Source: Plenodomus lindquistii (lineage: Eukaryota > Ascomycota > Dothideomycetes > Pleosporales > Leptosphaeriaceae). From it: a DNA stretch of 64,000 nucleotides. Position 1 is the first letter of the stretch, and every line of letters starts with the position of its first letter. The stretch covers positions 620,001 to 684,000 of the forward strand of contig JANUWI010000010.1 in NCBI GenBank assembly GCA_025504975.1, in the 5' to 3' direction. Position numbers and translations under genes: made by a program. The notes below the pieces were generated by a model that was given only the letters and a program-made list of their open reading frames with translations, had not been told where the DNA came from and did no database searches. Of the stretch, positions 21,652-31,467 are shown piece by piece.

Positions 21652-24195
21652 ATGGCGGACAGCTCAAAGAAAAGAAAGCAGACCGTAGACCATGGCAACC
21701 AGGCCAAGCGACCACGCTTTCCCCAGAAGCCACAGTACAACATCCCGGCAACGCCTACCATGAACGCGTATCCCAATGGCGAGGTCAATGTCAAAAATTT
21801 CCTCAAGTCACACGAAAATGAGATCAAATCGCTCGAGCATGCCATGAAGGCAGCCAAGCAGGGTCTCACACGACGTGCTTTTCAGGATGTCCCGCGAGAA
21901 CTGCGGCGGCGTACAGCCAGTCACAACCCGCAACGCGTGCCGAAAAGACTGCGTGCGAGATCTAAGCAAGAGGCCAAAGAGGACAATACGCCAATTACAA
22001 GGGGTACGAGTGGAAGTGGTACGGGCAAGGGTAAAGTCAAGTTTCTGCGCAAAGAGGGCAGAGAGAAGAGCAGGCAAATATGGGAAGAGAGGGCCAAGAG
22101 GAGGAAACACGAGACTAGCACTGATGCTCCTGGGGAGGTGGAAGCGACTGAACTTCTGAGGCCCGCTGATAGATCAAACAAGGCCAAGACTCAGCGTCCG
22201 GTCAAGTCCAAGTTTCCTGCTTTAGCCACCCCAGCGACACCTCCTTCACGGTTCCGTAGACGCCAGAAGGACAAGACTTGGCTTCCGACGCACGTCTGGC
22301 ATTCTAAGCGTGCACGTATGACTGATCCAAAGAATCCTCTTTGGGGCTTTGCAATTCCGCTACAGCCTGTTGTCAAGGCGTACCGTCTCACTCACCGAGC
22401 AGCGACTCAACGAGGAGCTGTTGCGTGGGACACAAGCTACATGTCCACGATTAGCCTCGAGGGTGTAGAGGCAAGCATCATTGGCTTACTGAAGAGTCTA
22501 GACTTTGGCGCCGGAGGTCTGGAAAATCCGTGGCAAGATCGAGCAAGAGCAAAGAAGTGGAAGCTAGGTACGAGGTCTTGGGATGGCTGGGTCTGCGAGA
22601 GAGACGCAAAGCCTTCGAGAAAAATAGCCCATGTCACGGCCATCTGGAGTGCGCCAACTCCACAGCTCCCCAAGAGGAAGATCTTCATACGCGTACATCC
22701 AGCTGCGTTCTTTGCAGTTTGGAATGAAGTCGTCAGGGCATCGAAGGTTCAAAAGCCTTCTGTCGCTGTACAAGATCTCCGCTTCGAGATTGGATCCATC
22801 GAGATCACAGGACCGGCCGCTGCAGAGACATTGGTTTCTATTCTTGTCCCTACCGTAGTCACAGATGTGGATGATGACGTACCGCAAGCACTTTGGCCCA
22901 AGCTTGGCTCTGTCACGGATCCTACTTCGCTACCTGCGGGTGCCATACTGGCCTTTGACGTATCAGACCCTCGTCTGAGCGATCCCCCATCGACAAGTCC
23001 ACTTCTACAAGACCAGGGATCGCTCGAAGCTCTCACCGAAACCCTCGCGCTTTGGCCGGTCGACACGACGCAAACTGCACCGGCCATATTTGATCGAGGG
23101 GCACGCATGACCGCTGCGCGTTGCATGCCATCACAGAAATCTATCAACCGCCGAAAGAGCGAGTGCACGCTTGGCCAGCATCCAGAAGCTAAGCCCTCGG
23201 ACCCGCGAATTCCTACACTGATCTATGTGTCGCGTGCAAGCAAAAGCTGGACAGTGCTACTTCCATGGAAGTGCGTGATGCCGGTATGGCGTGGCCTCAT
23301 GCGTTACCCGGTGTCCAGTGGCGGCAACCCTAGATTCGGTGGGTTGAAGGAGCGTCGTCAAGTCGACTTCGAACGGTCGTCACCTTACTTCCCATACGAC
23401 TGTCCTGGTACAGATGCGGGCTGGGCTTGGGAGCTGCGGGAGCGTGCGGCTAGAAAGCACGAATGGACCAAGCGGCCCAAGGGGAAGAGGATTGAGTGGA
23501 CAACTATTGATTTGGGGAATGGCAGCAAAGGAGAGGTTGGAGACCCTTGGGCGTGTGAGTGGGAGAGGTTATTACAGGATGGAGTTGCAGTATCGGAGGG
23601 GAACCTGAAAGAGCTTCGATCACCCTTTCGACAGCTGTCACAGCAAGAGGCACGCAAGGGAATTGCAGGCGCAGTTTCAGATGTCAAGAGCCAGCAGTCG
23701 ACAAGTCTCTTGGCCGTCAAGATATCCATGGTTACACGGGGGACTCCAACGGACTGCGCTCGTGTGTACCGGCTTCCAAAGAACAACACGGAGCTGCGAG
23801 CTCAATGGCTGGCGTTGATGCCGCGGGCAGGACAAGACGCTCCGCCCAAGAAGCCATGGTCTGATGTTCCTAATAAGATGCCAGCACATGTCAAGCGCAG
23901 GGCACTAGCCAAGGCCTTGATCACACCAAAAGAGCCGGGTGTGGGTGTACCAAAGGCTGGGGAGCAAGAGTATCCTATAGTGCCTGGTGAAGAGGATCTA
24001 ATCGGCTTCGTCACGACGGGGAACTACAATCTCTCTGAAGGGGTGCCGACTGCTGTGGCCAATTTGGTTCTCGGTCGCATTGTTGCTGATGCTGCTGTAG
24101 AAGAAGGGACTGGTATGCCAAGCGAGGAGCGGGTGTGCATTGTGAGGCAGGCTGGGAGCACGATTGGGAGACTGGCGCGGTGGGAGGTAGTATGA
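21652..24195 (+). CDS. POP1: RNase P / RNase MRP subunit Pop1
   Basis: Intronless, 847 aa, usual size for fungal Pop1. The family's N-terminal signature is present: VNVKNFLKSHENEIKSLE, FQDVPRELRRRTASHNPQRV and PKRLRARSKQE, followed by the POP1 domain with KTWLPTHVWHSKRARM and WGFAIPLQPVVKAYR. The C-terminal POPLD part includes VMPVWRGLMRYPVSSGG and the end has LIGFVTTGNYNLSEG, both typical of this family. Pop1 is the large scaffold protein of the RNase P and MRP ribonucleoproteins, needed for pre-tRNA 5' processing and rRNA maturation in the nucleus and nucleolus. The extreme N-terminus (MADSSKKRKQ and AKRPRF) is basic and probably a nuclear signal. Confidence 0.95.
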   Translation: MADSSKKRKQTVDHGNQAKRPRFPQKPQYNIPATPTMNAYPNGEVNVKNFLKSHENEIKSLEHAMKAAKQGLTRRAFQDVPRELRRRTASHNPQRVPKRLRARSKQEAKEDNTPITRGTSGSGTGKGKVKFLRKEGREKSRQIWEERAKRRKHETSTDAPGEVEATELLRPADRSNKAKTQRPVKSKFPALATPATPPSRFRRRQKDKTWLPTHVWHSKRARMTDPKNPLWGFAIPLQPVVKAYRLTHRAATQRGAVAWDTSYMSTISLEGVEASIIGLLKSLDFGAGGLENPWQDRARAKKWKLGTRSWDGWVCERDAKPSRKIAHVTAIWSAPTPQLPKRKIFIRVHPAAFFAVWNEVVRASKVQKPSVAVQDLRFEIGSIEITGPAAAETLVSILVPTVVTDVDDDVPQALWPKLGSVTDPTSLPAGAILAFDVSDPRLSDPPSTSPLLQDQGSLEALTETLALWPVDTTQTAPAIFDRGARMTAARCMPSQKSINRRKSECTLGQHPEAKPSDPRIPTLIYVSRASKSWTVLLPWKCVMPVWRGLMRYPVSSGGNPRFGGLKERRQVDFERSSPYFPYDCPGTDAGWAWELRERAARKHEWTKRPKGKRIEWTTIDLGNGSKGEVGDPWACEWERLLQDGVAVSEGNLKELRSPFRQLSQQEARKGIAGAVSDVKSQQSTSLLAVKISMVTRGTPTDCARVYRLPKNNTELRAQWLALMPRAGQDAPPKKPWSDVPNKMPAHVKRRALAKALITPKEPGVGVPKAGEQEYPIVPGEEDLIGFVTTGNYNLSEGVPTAVANLVLGRIVADAAVEEGTGMPSEERVCIVRQAGSTIGRLARWEVV

Positions 24196-24516
24196 AGAGG
24201 TAGCGATGCATGCATGTTACAAGCAGTTCATCTCTTCAATCGCGTGCACGTGACTATTGAGTGACTGGTTCACAGTAGTTTGCAAGGCTGGCGAGCGTGT
24301 GGCCCTGGGTGGAGCGGGCTGGATGCATGAGGCGAGGCTAGCAAGGATAGTGTGGAGCATCCCGAGATTGCTCCATGCTCACGTCTCAAGCCCGGCTCGC
24401 AGCAGCAGAAGCCTTCGTACCCGGAGACAGTCAATACACGGTATTACACACCGCACGCGGGTGACAGCACACAGTGGACGACCATCCCCGCCGAGGGCCA
24501 TCGGGTAGTCACCACC
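24196..24516. other. Intergenic region, promoter of SGF11
   Basis: About 320 bp between POP1 and SGF11 on the same strand. The SGF11 frame stays open upstream to 24352, but the ATG at 24517 in CACCATGTC context is the better start. Confidence 0.45.
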
Positions 24517-25761
24517 ATGTCTGAGGACCGGCCGGCCGACGACCAGGACGAGGGCATCGCCGCCGCCGTCGGACTGCCTGCCGAGGCGCTGGCAGAGTTG
24601 ACCAGAGACATTCTCGACGACGTCGTGGGCAACCTGGTCTTCAGCACCGCCCTGTCCTGCCACCGCGCCGAGAAGCTGCTGCGCATGCAGTCGGCCGCCA
24701 CCCAGGCCGAGTCGATTGCCCTGGCCAACCTCGAGCCCCAGTCGCAGAAGCAGAGCACCAGCGCCGCCAGCGCCGCCACCATCCCCACGGCCGAAACGCC
24801 CGCGGCCAAGTACGACAATGGCCGCGTCTTCCTCAAGGGCAACCCGCTCAAGACGACGCCCGAGATCCTGTGTCCGCACTGCAAGCTGCCGCGCCTCATG
24901 CACCCCATCATGGGCAAGGGCATGCAGACGCCAGACCTCACCAAGGAGTACTGCATGCTGTATCCCTGGGTCCAGCGCCCCAACCACGACGTCTACGGCA
25001 ATCCCTTCCCCACAGACATGGCCAAGAGCAAGAAGGAGCGCGAACTCATAAAGCAGCAGCAGAAGCACGCCGAAAAGGAGAGCGTCGGCACGCCGGGCTC
25101 GCAGGACACGGACATGGCCACGGGCGACACCAAGGAGATCAAGCTCAATACGGGCGGCAAGCCCGCCTCGTACATCCCCTGGCACACGTGTCCCAACTGC
25201 AAGCGCAGTCTGCTCATCACACGGTTTGCGCAGCATCTGGAAAAATGTCTAGGCATCAGTGGCCGGCAGAGCTCACGCAACGCCATGGCCAAGCTCACAG
25301 GTCAGAATGGCTCAGGCTCAGGCCTAGGCACAACACCACTCGGTAGTAGAATGGGCACGCCTGCGCCAGGCTCACAAGACACCGCTGCGCCCGTGAGCAA
25401 AGGCAAAGGCAAGGGCATCAGCCCGGTCAAGCGCCTCACCGCCGCCGACGACGATGTAGACGAGCTGGCCGACGATACCCCTGAGCGCAAGAAGATCAAG
25501 AAGAAGAGCTCGTACGTCAAGAAGGCTGACCGTGACAAGCCGACCTCGAGCGGGACTCTCAAGGTCAAGCTCAAAACCGGCCGACCCGATCTCGAACGCA
25601 AGCAAAGCGAAGTCAGCGAGCGATCCGAAGGCAAGCGGGACCGCGACGGCGACGACGGCAACGAAGCGCCGCAGAAGAAGAAGATCAAGCTCAGTCTGAG
25701 TAAACCCGACAACAGTCGGACGAGCGCGAGTGTGGAGCCAGCGAGTGCTGTGGATGATTAA
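24517..25761 (+). CDS. SGF11: SAGA deubiquitinase-module subunit Sgf11
   Basis: Intronless, 414 aa. The Sgf11-type zinc finger is plain: C225-P-N-C228 ... H240-L-E-K-C244, in the characteristic context ITRFAQHLEKCLGISGR. The N-terminal helix (LAELTRDILDDVVGNLVFST) fits the segment by which Sgf11 binds Sus1 and Ubp8. A second cysteine pair occurs earlier (ILCPHCKLPRLMHP with a later KEYCMLYP), typical of filamentous-fungal versions. The C-terminal 150 residues are low complexity, Lys/Asp/Ser-rich with KKKIKLSLSK, likely disordered and nuclear. Sgf11 helps Ubp8 remove ubiquitin from histone H2B. The gene is very GC-rich and uses C- and G-ending codons more strongly than its neighbours. Confidence 0.92.
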   Translation: MSEDRPADDQDEGIAAAVGLPAEALAELTRDILDDVVGNLVFSTALSCHRAEKLLRMQSAATQAESIALANLEPQSQKQSTSAASAATIPTAETPAAKYDNGRVFLKGNPLKTTPEILCPHCKLPRLMHPIMGKGMQTPDLTKEYCMLYPWVQRPNHDVYGNPFPTDMAKSKKERELIKQQQKHAEKESVGTPGSQDTDMATGDTKEIKLNTGGKPASYIPWHTCPNCKRSLLITRFAQHLEKCLGISGRQSSRNAMAKLTGQNGSGSGLGTTPLGSRMGTPAPGSQDTAAPVSKGKGKGISPVKRLTAADDDVDELADDTPERKKIKKKSSYVKKADRDKPTSSGTLKVKLKTGRPDLERKQSEVSERSEGKRDRDGDDGNEAPQKKKIKLSLSKPDNSRTSASVEPASAVDD

Positions 25762-26394
25762 ATCAGCGTCCCCAGTGACTTTTCATCCCACACAAACTCC
25801 GCGTATCATTTCTTCTGAGAAACTTTCCAAAAGAAGAAGAAGAAAAAATAAGAAAGGAAAGTGTAAAGGTATGTGTAACAAACGGGGAACAACTTTTTGC
25901 ATCATGATGAAAAGGCGTTAATCTTCATTCATTTTTTTTTCGGGCATTTCTGGGGTACATGGATAACAAACAATACCAATTGACTACGGGACTATGGGAT
26001 TACGGGAAATCAGTTGGGAAGCATCAAGACTGAAGGCGTTCTTTATTAGTTTCTTTCTTTTTCTTTTCGAGGTGGGCTGGGTTGTTTGTGGCTTTGATAC
26101 CAACATACATTTGGGGATAATTTTTTTCTGGATTGAGGATGGAATATGTTTATTCACATACGTTTGTATATTACACTTTCGGGTAGTAAGTAGTAGAATT
26201 AGTCGGGGCGGGTTGGAGATAGCTGTGTATGCTCGAGGTGCGAGGCTGATAAACGCATGCATTGTAAGACTTCTAAATACCGATTTTGCTTGGTCACATA
26301 GTATGTTGGGATAGGCAGTGTGTGCAGGATGTGGATGGGATGAGGCAGGAGCGCTGGAGGGAGCGCTTGTATCTGGACGTCGCTTCCTCGCTTC
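25762..26394. other. Intergenic region, AT-rich 3' UTR and promoter
   Basis: Begins with an AAGAAGAAGAAG/AAAATAAG run (25833-25858) and several T-runs, as expected for a 3' UTR. Open frames on both strands here have no recognisable product. Confidence 0.4.
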
Positions 26395-27480
26395 TTGCTT
26401 CTCTTCTCTACACTCACTCACTCACCTTCCGACATCACCACAAGACTCGGTAAGACGTTCAACGCGTTCAAGATGGCCATCTTGCGGCGCCCAATCGCCC
26501 CAAGACTCGGCAAGACCCCAAACGCACCCAAGACGCCCATCTTGCGGCGCCCAAGCACACCGCCCGCAGTGTACGACTTCTGTGGTTCGAGTTCTGATAT
26601 TGAGCTTTCGAGTCCGGTACAGCAGGTGGCTAAGCGCACACTTCAGCATGATGATGCTGCGTCTGCGCATAGGCTTAAATCTGGGGCTGGAGAGGGGAAA
26701 GAAGAGGGGCGTGGGGATGAGGTATGTGTGTGCGATTTTGGTATTAGTGGATTTATCTGATACGGCGTAGGTGATGCGTGATATGAGTGTGGCTGCGAGT
26801 GATGCTGGGTTGGGGGCGAGACCTGGAGGTTTGCCGGATGTAAATAACAATGTGTCGAGCACAAGACCGATACCTTCGCCAACTACTGCAGGCAATATCG
26901 TCTTGAAAGCGAGACCTGGACCTCGGCGAAATCAACAATATTATCTTAAACCGACCGCGTCGCGCTCGCCAAAGCGAATTAAGACAACGAACGAGCATCC
27001 TTCTCTTAAAGCACTCGATCGGACGACACAGCCATATGTCAAGCCCATGTCCACCGATGACGGGGATCAGGCACCTGCTGTGGTAAGTCCACTCAATTTT
27101 CACATTACAGTACAACCTGACTCTCCTCGTAGCGATCCGCTATACCTACAACTACGACACACGGAGACGTGATCCAAGATTCCCTCAATACAGTAACCAA
27201 AGTGATCGTCGATCTTGGACAGAAGCTCAAAGATACGGAGCAAGGATTGAAGGAGGCTCAAGACGAGTTGTGCCGTCTTGAGAGAGAAAAGGTCGCGGAG
27301 AGGCAGTTGCAAAAGGTTAGCAATGCCCGTATACTTCGGCTGGAGCAGGAGCTTCAGAGTGAAAAGGCTAAGTGCTCGATTCTGGAGGATGCGCAGAGGA
27401 AGTTGGATCAGATTCAGGCGCTGTGTGGTGGTCTTGTGATGTCTGGGGGTGCGGGACTGAAGCGGGAGGAGGGTAAATAG
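26395..27480 (+). CDS. Small protein with C-terminal coiled coil, function unknown
   Basis: Three exons (26395-26721, 26771-27082, 27133-27480) join in frame to at most 328 aa; splice sites are GTATGT...GTAG and GTAAGT...GTAG. The start is uncertain: 26395 or the in-frame ATG at 26473. The N-terminus contains two copies of a 20-residue unit ending ILRRP, from an exact-period 60-bp tandem repeat (26441-26560). The middle is Ser/Pro/Arg-rich and disordered. The C-terminal exon is a heptad-like coiled coil (about 230-310: VIVDLGQKLKDTEQGLKEAQ, LEREKVAERQLQ, LRLEQELQSEKAKC). Possibly a nuclear or chromosome-associated protein by composition, but I do not recognise it. Confidence 0.62.
26441..26560 (+). 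repeat. Two-copy 60-bp tandem repeat inside a coding exon
   Basis: Units 26441-26500 and 26501-26560 both begin CAAGACTCGG and both contain ATCTTGCGGCGCCCAA. The first unit has GGTAAGACG, which looks like a splice donor, while the second has GGCAAGACC. The period is a multiple of three so the frame is kept. Confidence 0.75.
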
Positions 27481-27785
27481 GGTAGCCGCCTCGGTGGAGT
27501 GAAGTGGAGTGAGCATCCATTCGAAGCTCCTCAGTATTTCAGACACCTCTTGACTTGATTCAAACCTCAATATCGAGTAAGCAATCTCGGTCTCTCTCTC
27601 TGCTTCACTATTATTAGTGCTTTCTCGCTGCTCTCACCTTATGTGATACTCCCCATATATCACTTGCATCTCACCCACACCATCTGTTACTCGTGAGTCC
27701 TCTCAACCCACTGCGCCAAACCAATTCTCCATCTCCCTAAAACCCTTCTACTCCGCTTCAACATCAACCACCTCAACATACAACC
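27481..27785. other. Intergenic region
   Basis: About 300 bp between two plus-strand genes, pyrimidine-rich toward the second gene. No gene or clear motif seen. Confidence 0.4.
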
Positions 27786-28325
27786 ATGGCAAAGATCAAA
27801 TCCGAGCCCGAATCCCCAAGCTCCTCCCTCCCACCAAGCATATCCTCTAGACCTCTCGATGAGCGCACCCGCATAGTTGTATGTCCCGGCCCCTCCTCCC
27901 ATCCCACCCCCCTCTAACACCGACCCCCCACAGAAACAGCGTCTCCAATCCTCCCAAACCGCGCAATCCAAACTCGCCGACCTCCTCAGCAGCACGACCA
28001 CGAACTCTTCTGGCGCGGATACTTTGCCGAAAAACATGAGAAGGATGTTAGGGAATTGGGGTGCCGGATTAAGGCGTTGGAAGAGGCGTTGGAGAGGGGG
28101 AGGGAGAGGGGGGTGCAGGGTGGGGAGGCGAGGGGGAAGTTGGAATTGCTGAGGGGCAAGTGGAAGGATATGGCGGGGATTTTTGGGAGGGGAGCTGAGG
28201 GTGCGGTGAAGGATGGGGATGCGGGTGGGAGGGAGATGGAGAGGGAGGGGGGTGAGGGGGTGGGAGTGGGTGGTGTGGGTACTGGTGTTGTTGACCTTGG
28301 AGAAGAGGAGGATGAGCAGCATTGA
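27786..28325 (+). CDS. Small coiled-coil protein with an unresolved frame change
   Basis: Exon 1 (27786-27878) starts in good context (ACCATGGCAAAG) and encodes MAKIKSEPESPSSSL..., with GTATGT donor; exon 2 begins at 27934. The spliced frame reads KQRLQSSQTAQSKLADLLSS and would end at 28152 in a low-complexity Arg/Gly tail. The next frame, from about 27988, reads HELFWRGYFAEKHEKDVREL then CRIKALEEALERG and on to 28325, which is far more protein-like and helical. So either there is a one-base frameshift (real or sequencing) near 27985-28000, or an unusual splice that I did not find. Function unknown. Confidence 0.45.
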
Positions 28326-28534
28326 TGTGGTTTGTGGGGTGAGAATGAAAAAAGCTCAAGGGTGGTTGAAAGGTTTTCTGGTTTCTTGCGGCGTTTAGGA
28401 GTTTTTTTTGTTTCTGCGTCGACGAAGGACATTTTGGGGTTTCTTCCGCACACCAGTCGAAACGGCGCGGTCTTCACATTGGTTTACAGATTGTCGGTGG
28501 ATCAAAAGTTTTTCATTTTCTCCTTGAAATCAGT

Positions 28535-29532
28535 CTACCAATCAATTTCCGCCCCATCCCGCCAAAACGTCCCAGTCTTGCCCTTGATGTCCTGCAACGC
28601 AAGCAACACCGGCGTCTGCGCCCCCTCATCCGGCGTCTTCGTCCCATTCCCCTTCGTCATATCGGTATTAACATACCCCGGACAACAGCAATTAACCAAG
28701 ACCTTACTACCCTTATCCTGCTCCGCCCTTGCGAGCGCCTTTGTCCCACCAATCAGCCCCGCCTTGGACACCGCATACGCCGCGCTCGGGAACCCCGCGT
28801 CCTTTTCCTTACCCGCTTCAACAGCAGCCTGGAACTCCTTCATGATGTTCGTGACGTCGTCTTCTGTCTTGGAGGATAAGAAGCGAGAGCGGATTTCGTC
28901 AGAGTACTTGTCTAGGCTGCCGACGCTGCTGGCGACGTTTACGATGCGGCCGGTGGGTTTGAGGAGGGGGAGGAAGGCATGGCATGCTGAGAGGGTTTTG
29001 TAGTAGTTGCAGTCGAGGGTTGTGCGTACGACGTTTGCATCTATACGGCCAGTCGTTAGGCGGCTCTGGGCATGTGTGTAAGGAATGTGGTGGATGGGTG
29101 GTTGCTTACCAAAGCCGTTCAGGGCGATGCCGGCGTTGTTGATGACAAAGTCGATGCCGTCGCCGTGCGCCTTCTGCAAGTCTTGCGCAAAACTCTGCAT
29201 GCTGCTGCTATCCGTGATGTCGAGTTTGTGGTATTTGATCTCGGACAGCCCGCCGTCGGCTTTCAATGCTTTGGCCTTTTTGAGCTGTGCATCTTGTTCT
29301 AGGTCCTTGATCGCGGCTTCGCCTCGCCCCTGGTCGCGGGCTGTGAGGTAGATCAAGAAGGAGCCGCTGTTAGCAGGCGATGTGGGGTACTGGAGTGCGA
29401 GTTGGCGGACTATGGCGAGACCGATGCCCTAGGTCGAGTGAGCAACAGCTACATGACGCCGTTCATCACGGTTCAGAGTTCACTGCGTACCTTGTTTGCG
29501 CCGGTGACGACGCCGATGGTTTGGTGCGACAT
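28535..29532 (-). CDS. Short-chain dehydrogenase, carbonyl reductase (CBR1) type
   Basis: Three exons on the minus strand (29532-29491, 29428-29110, 29040-28535) give 288 aa. The cofactor motif TGANKGIG is assembled across the first intron, NNAGIAL follows, and the catalytic Tyr-x3-Lys is in SAAYAVSKAG with the serine in VNVASSVG. The insert before the Tyr and the ending CCPGYVNTDMTKGNGTKTPDEGA closely resemble mammalian carbonyl reductase 1, which reduces quinones and other carbonyls with NADPH. The substrate in this fungus is not known. It is monomeric-type (with the extra helix), probably cytosolic; no signal peptide or membrane span. Confidence 0.9.
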
Positions 29533-30966
29533 TTTGCTCGGACTACTTTCAGCTGATTGCGGGGTGGAAGGACGTGTATGTAGACATGGCGCACCAGCCA
29601 GTAATGAGGATAGAGTGGAACCTGCACTCGTTACAAGGGACGTCGATACGTCACCAAGGTCGCCCGCTTTGGTGGCATGGTCGCCCTCGCTACCGCTCAA
29701 CAGTAACGAGAATTTAAGTCTTACTTGGCTCCCGTATGTCATAAGCATGGAGTAACATCATCCGGGACTCGCACCGAGTCGAGCTCACGTGCCTGGCATT
29801 TCGTTCCCCCATTCGACGCAACACAGCCGCACAAAAGCATTCGACCCCCCCACCATCTCGCAGACCGACTATCCACTTTCAGTGTACACCATTTTGCGAA
29901 ACCCAGCTGTGGCTTCGTTACACAAAGGGGGGAGATGTACACCGCTCTAAATACGGGCCTGCAGACGATTACACAGCATGCGGAAATTCCTTGGTACTAC
30001 CGTGCATCCGTGGGCCCCACTCGGACACCGGCAGCTACAGTAGAGCGAGCAATCGCGAAGGCAAAGCATACATGACAGACTACTCTACTCGCTGTAACGG
30101 ATGGCGTTGGGAGTGTCGAGGCGGCGACTGGTGGCTGTGGTGGGATGTGGGGGCGTTGATGAAGGAGCATCCATCCAGACAGGTAAGTCTGAAGCAGTCA
30201 TATGCACCACACGTGCGGGGGAAGTATGGGGGAGAAAGGACAAATAGCTATGGATAGAACACACATACATGAGCCTGGATTGGACTGGCCACGGTGTTTG
30301 TCAAGGGAGGCTGAACACCCACCCGAACGATCATGTGGGATACCCTTTTCCACACCGTATATCACACAAAGTTTGAGCGAGGAAGCACCGGCTGGGGACT
30401 TTTCGGGACGGGGGACGAGTGCGCAAGGGACACACATGATGATATTGAAAGAGGAGCAAAGCATACCAAACATGGAAGTGCATGCAGAGGACAAAATGGG
30501 TATCCAATTGCTGCGGCGTCGATCGTTAAGGCGGCCGACATGCAGTGCGGGAGCATGCAGCAGCTTGGGAAGAAGCAACGAAATCAATGCTTAGTGTAAC
30601 ACGGGAAACTGCGGAGCAATGGTATGAAACGTACAAAGTAGCCGGAGGGGAAAAGAGCAAAGCAGACCTGGGTATCACCCAACCCGCAGAAAGACCTCCA
30701 ATAATCATACAAAAGGAAACCAAAAACGCCTGGAGCCGTGAGGCTTTCCCAACTTCTCGCTGAGTAGTGTACCTGGATTTTTTTCCCATTGCCGTGAGGC
30801 TTTTCCAATCTTACTAAGTTGTTGGAGTGTGTGTGTCGGTGAGGACAGAGTGTATGTTTGCAGGTGGTGTCGTAATCGTAGTATGTGTAAGGAGTGTAAG
30901 TGTTGTCAATTGTTCGGGTAGGTTGTTCTGTGGTACTGGTACGCTTGTGGGGCCCAGCGTGGTGGA
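29533..30966. other. Intergenic region, about 1.4 kb
   Basis: Between the start of the SDR gene and the end of the BLOC-1-like gene, both minus strand. Open frames of up to 130 codons exist on both strands but overlap each other and have no recognisable domain. The promoter of the SDR gene must lie at the left end. Confidence 0.4.
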
Positions 30967-31467
30967 TCATATCCGGCGGTCCAGGTGCGCAACGCGCGAC
31001 TTGAAGCCTTTTACGATTTCCCCAATGCGGCGCACCTTGTCAAATTCGACTTCCAGTTGGTCGATTTCGCGGAGAATGGCTCGGAAGCGAGCTATCTCGG
31101 CATCTGCCATTTGTATAGCGTTGCCAGCGCGATCGTACTGGACTTGGGTTGCGGTTTGGGTTTGTTGCGAAAGCTGGGGTTGGGCGTGGTCAGTCTTGTA
31201 TGCACTGACAGCAAGTCCAGACCATACATGTAGAGAACATTGAACACTTACATATTGCCATCGCTGCTGTATCGAGTGCATCAGCCGGTCAAAGTGGGCG
31301 CTGAGCGCCTGCAAACTAGAAGGATCCAGGAGGAGACGGCCCTGGCTAGAGGCGTGCGAAGCGGCGCGACTGGAATTGCTGCCCTGCTGGGATGCGGCAA
31401 TCTGTTGCTGGAGAAATCTGCTCTCGCTCGAGTTGAGGCCTAGTTCAGACACTGGGATGGCGGACAT
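30967..31467 (-). CDS. Small coiled-coil protein, BLOC-1 subunit-like
   Basis: Two exons on the minus strand (31467-31252, 31173-30967) encode 140 aa. The start is the ATG at 31467 (MSAIPVSELGLNSSESRFLQ); an ATG slightly upstream adds five residues. Residues about 15-60 are Ser/Gln-rich; the rest is a long amphipathic helix, including MADAEIARFRAILREIDQLE and FDKVRRIGEIVKGFKSRVAH. Size, helix and the DKVRRI-like end suggest a subunit of the fungal BLOC-1 complex (perhaps Cnl1), which works on endosomes, but this is a weak match made by eye; a kinetochore or other small coiled-coil subunit is equally possible. Confidence 0.6.
   Translation of the reverse strand: MSAIPVSELGLNSSESRFLQQQIAASQQGSNSSRAASHASSQGRLLLDPSSLQALSAHFDRLMHSIQQRWQYVSVQCSLHVWSGLAVSAYKTDHAQPQLSQQTQTATQVQYDRAGNAIQMADAEIARFRAILREIDQLEVEFDKVRRIGEIVKGFKSRVAHLDRRI

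Noticed and set aside
24379..25236. 285-codon minus-strand frame
   Set aside because: Antisense shadow of SGF11; the plus strand has the zinc finger and the high GC content explains the open antisense frame.
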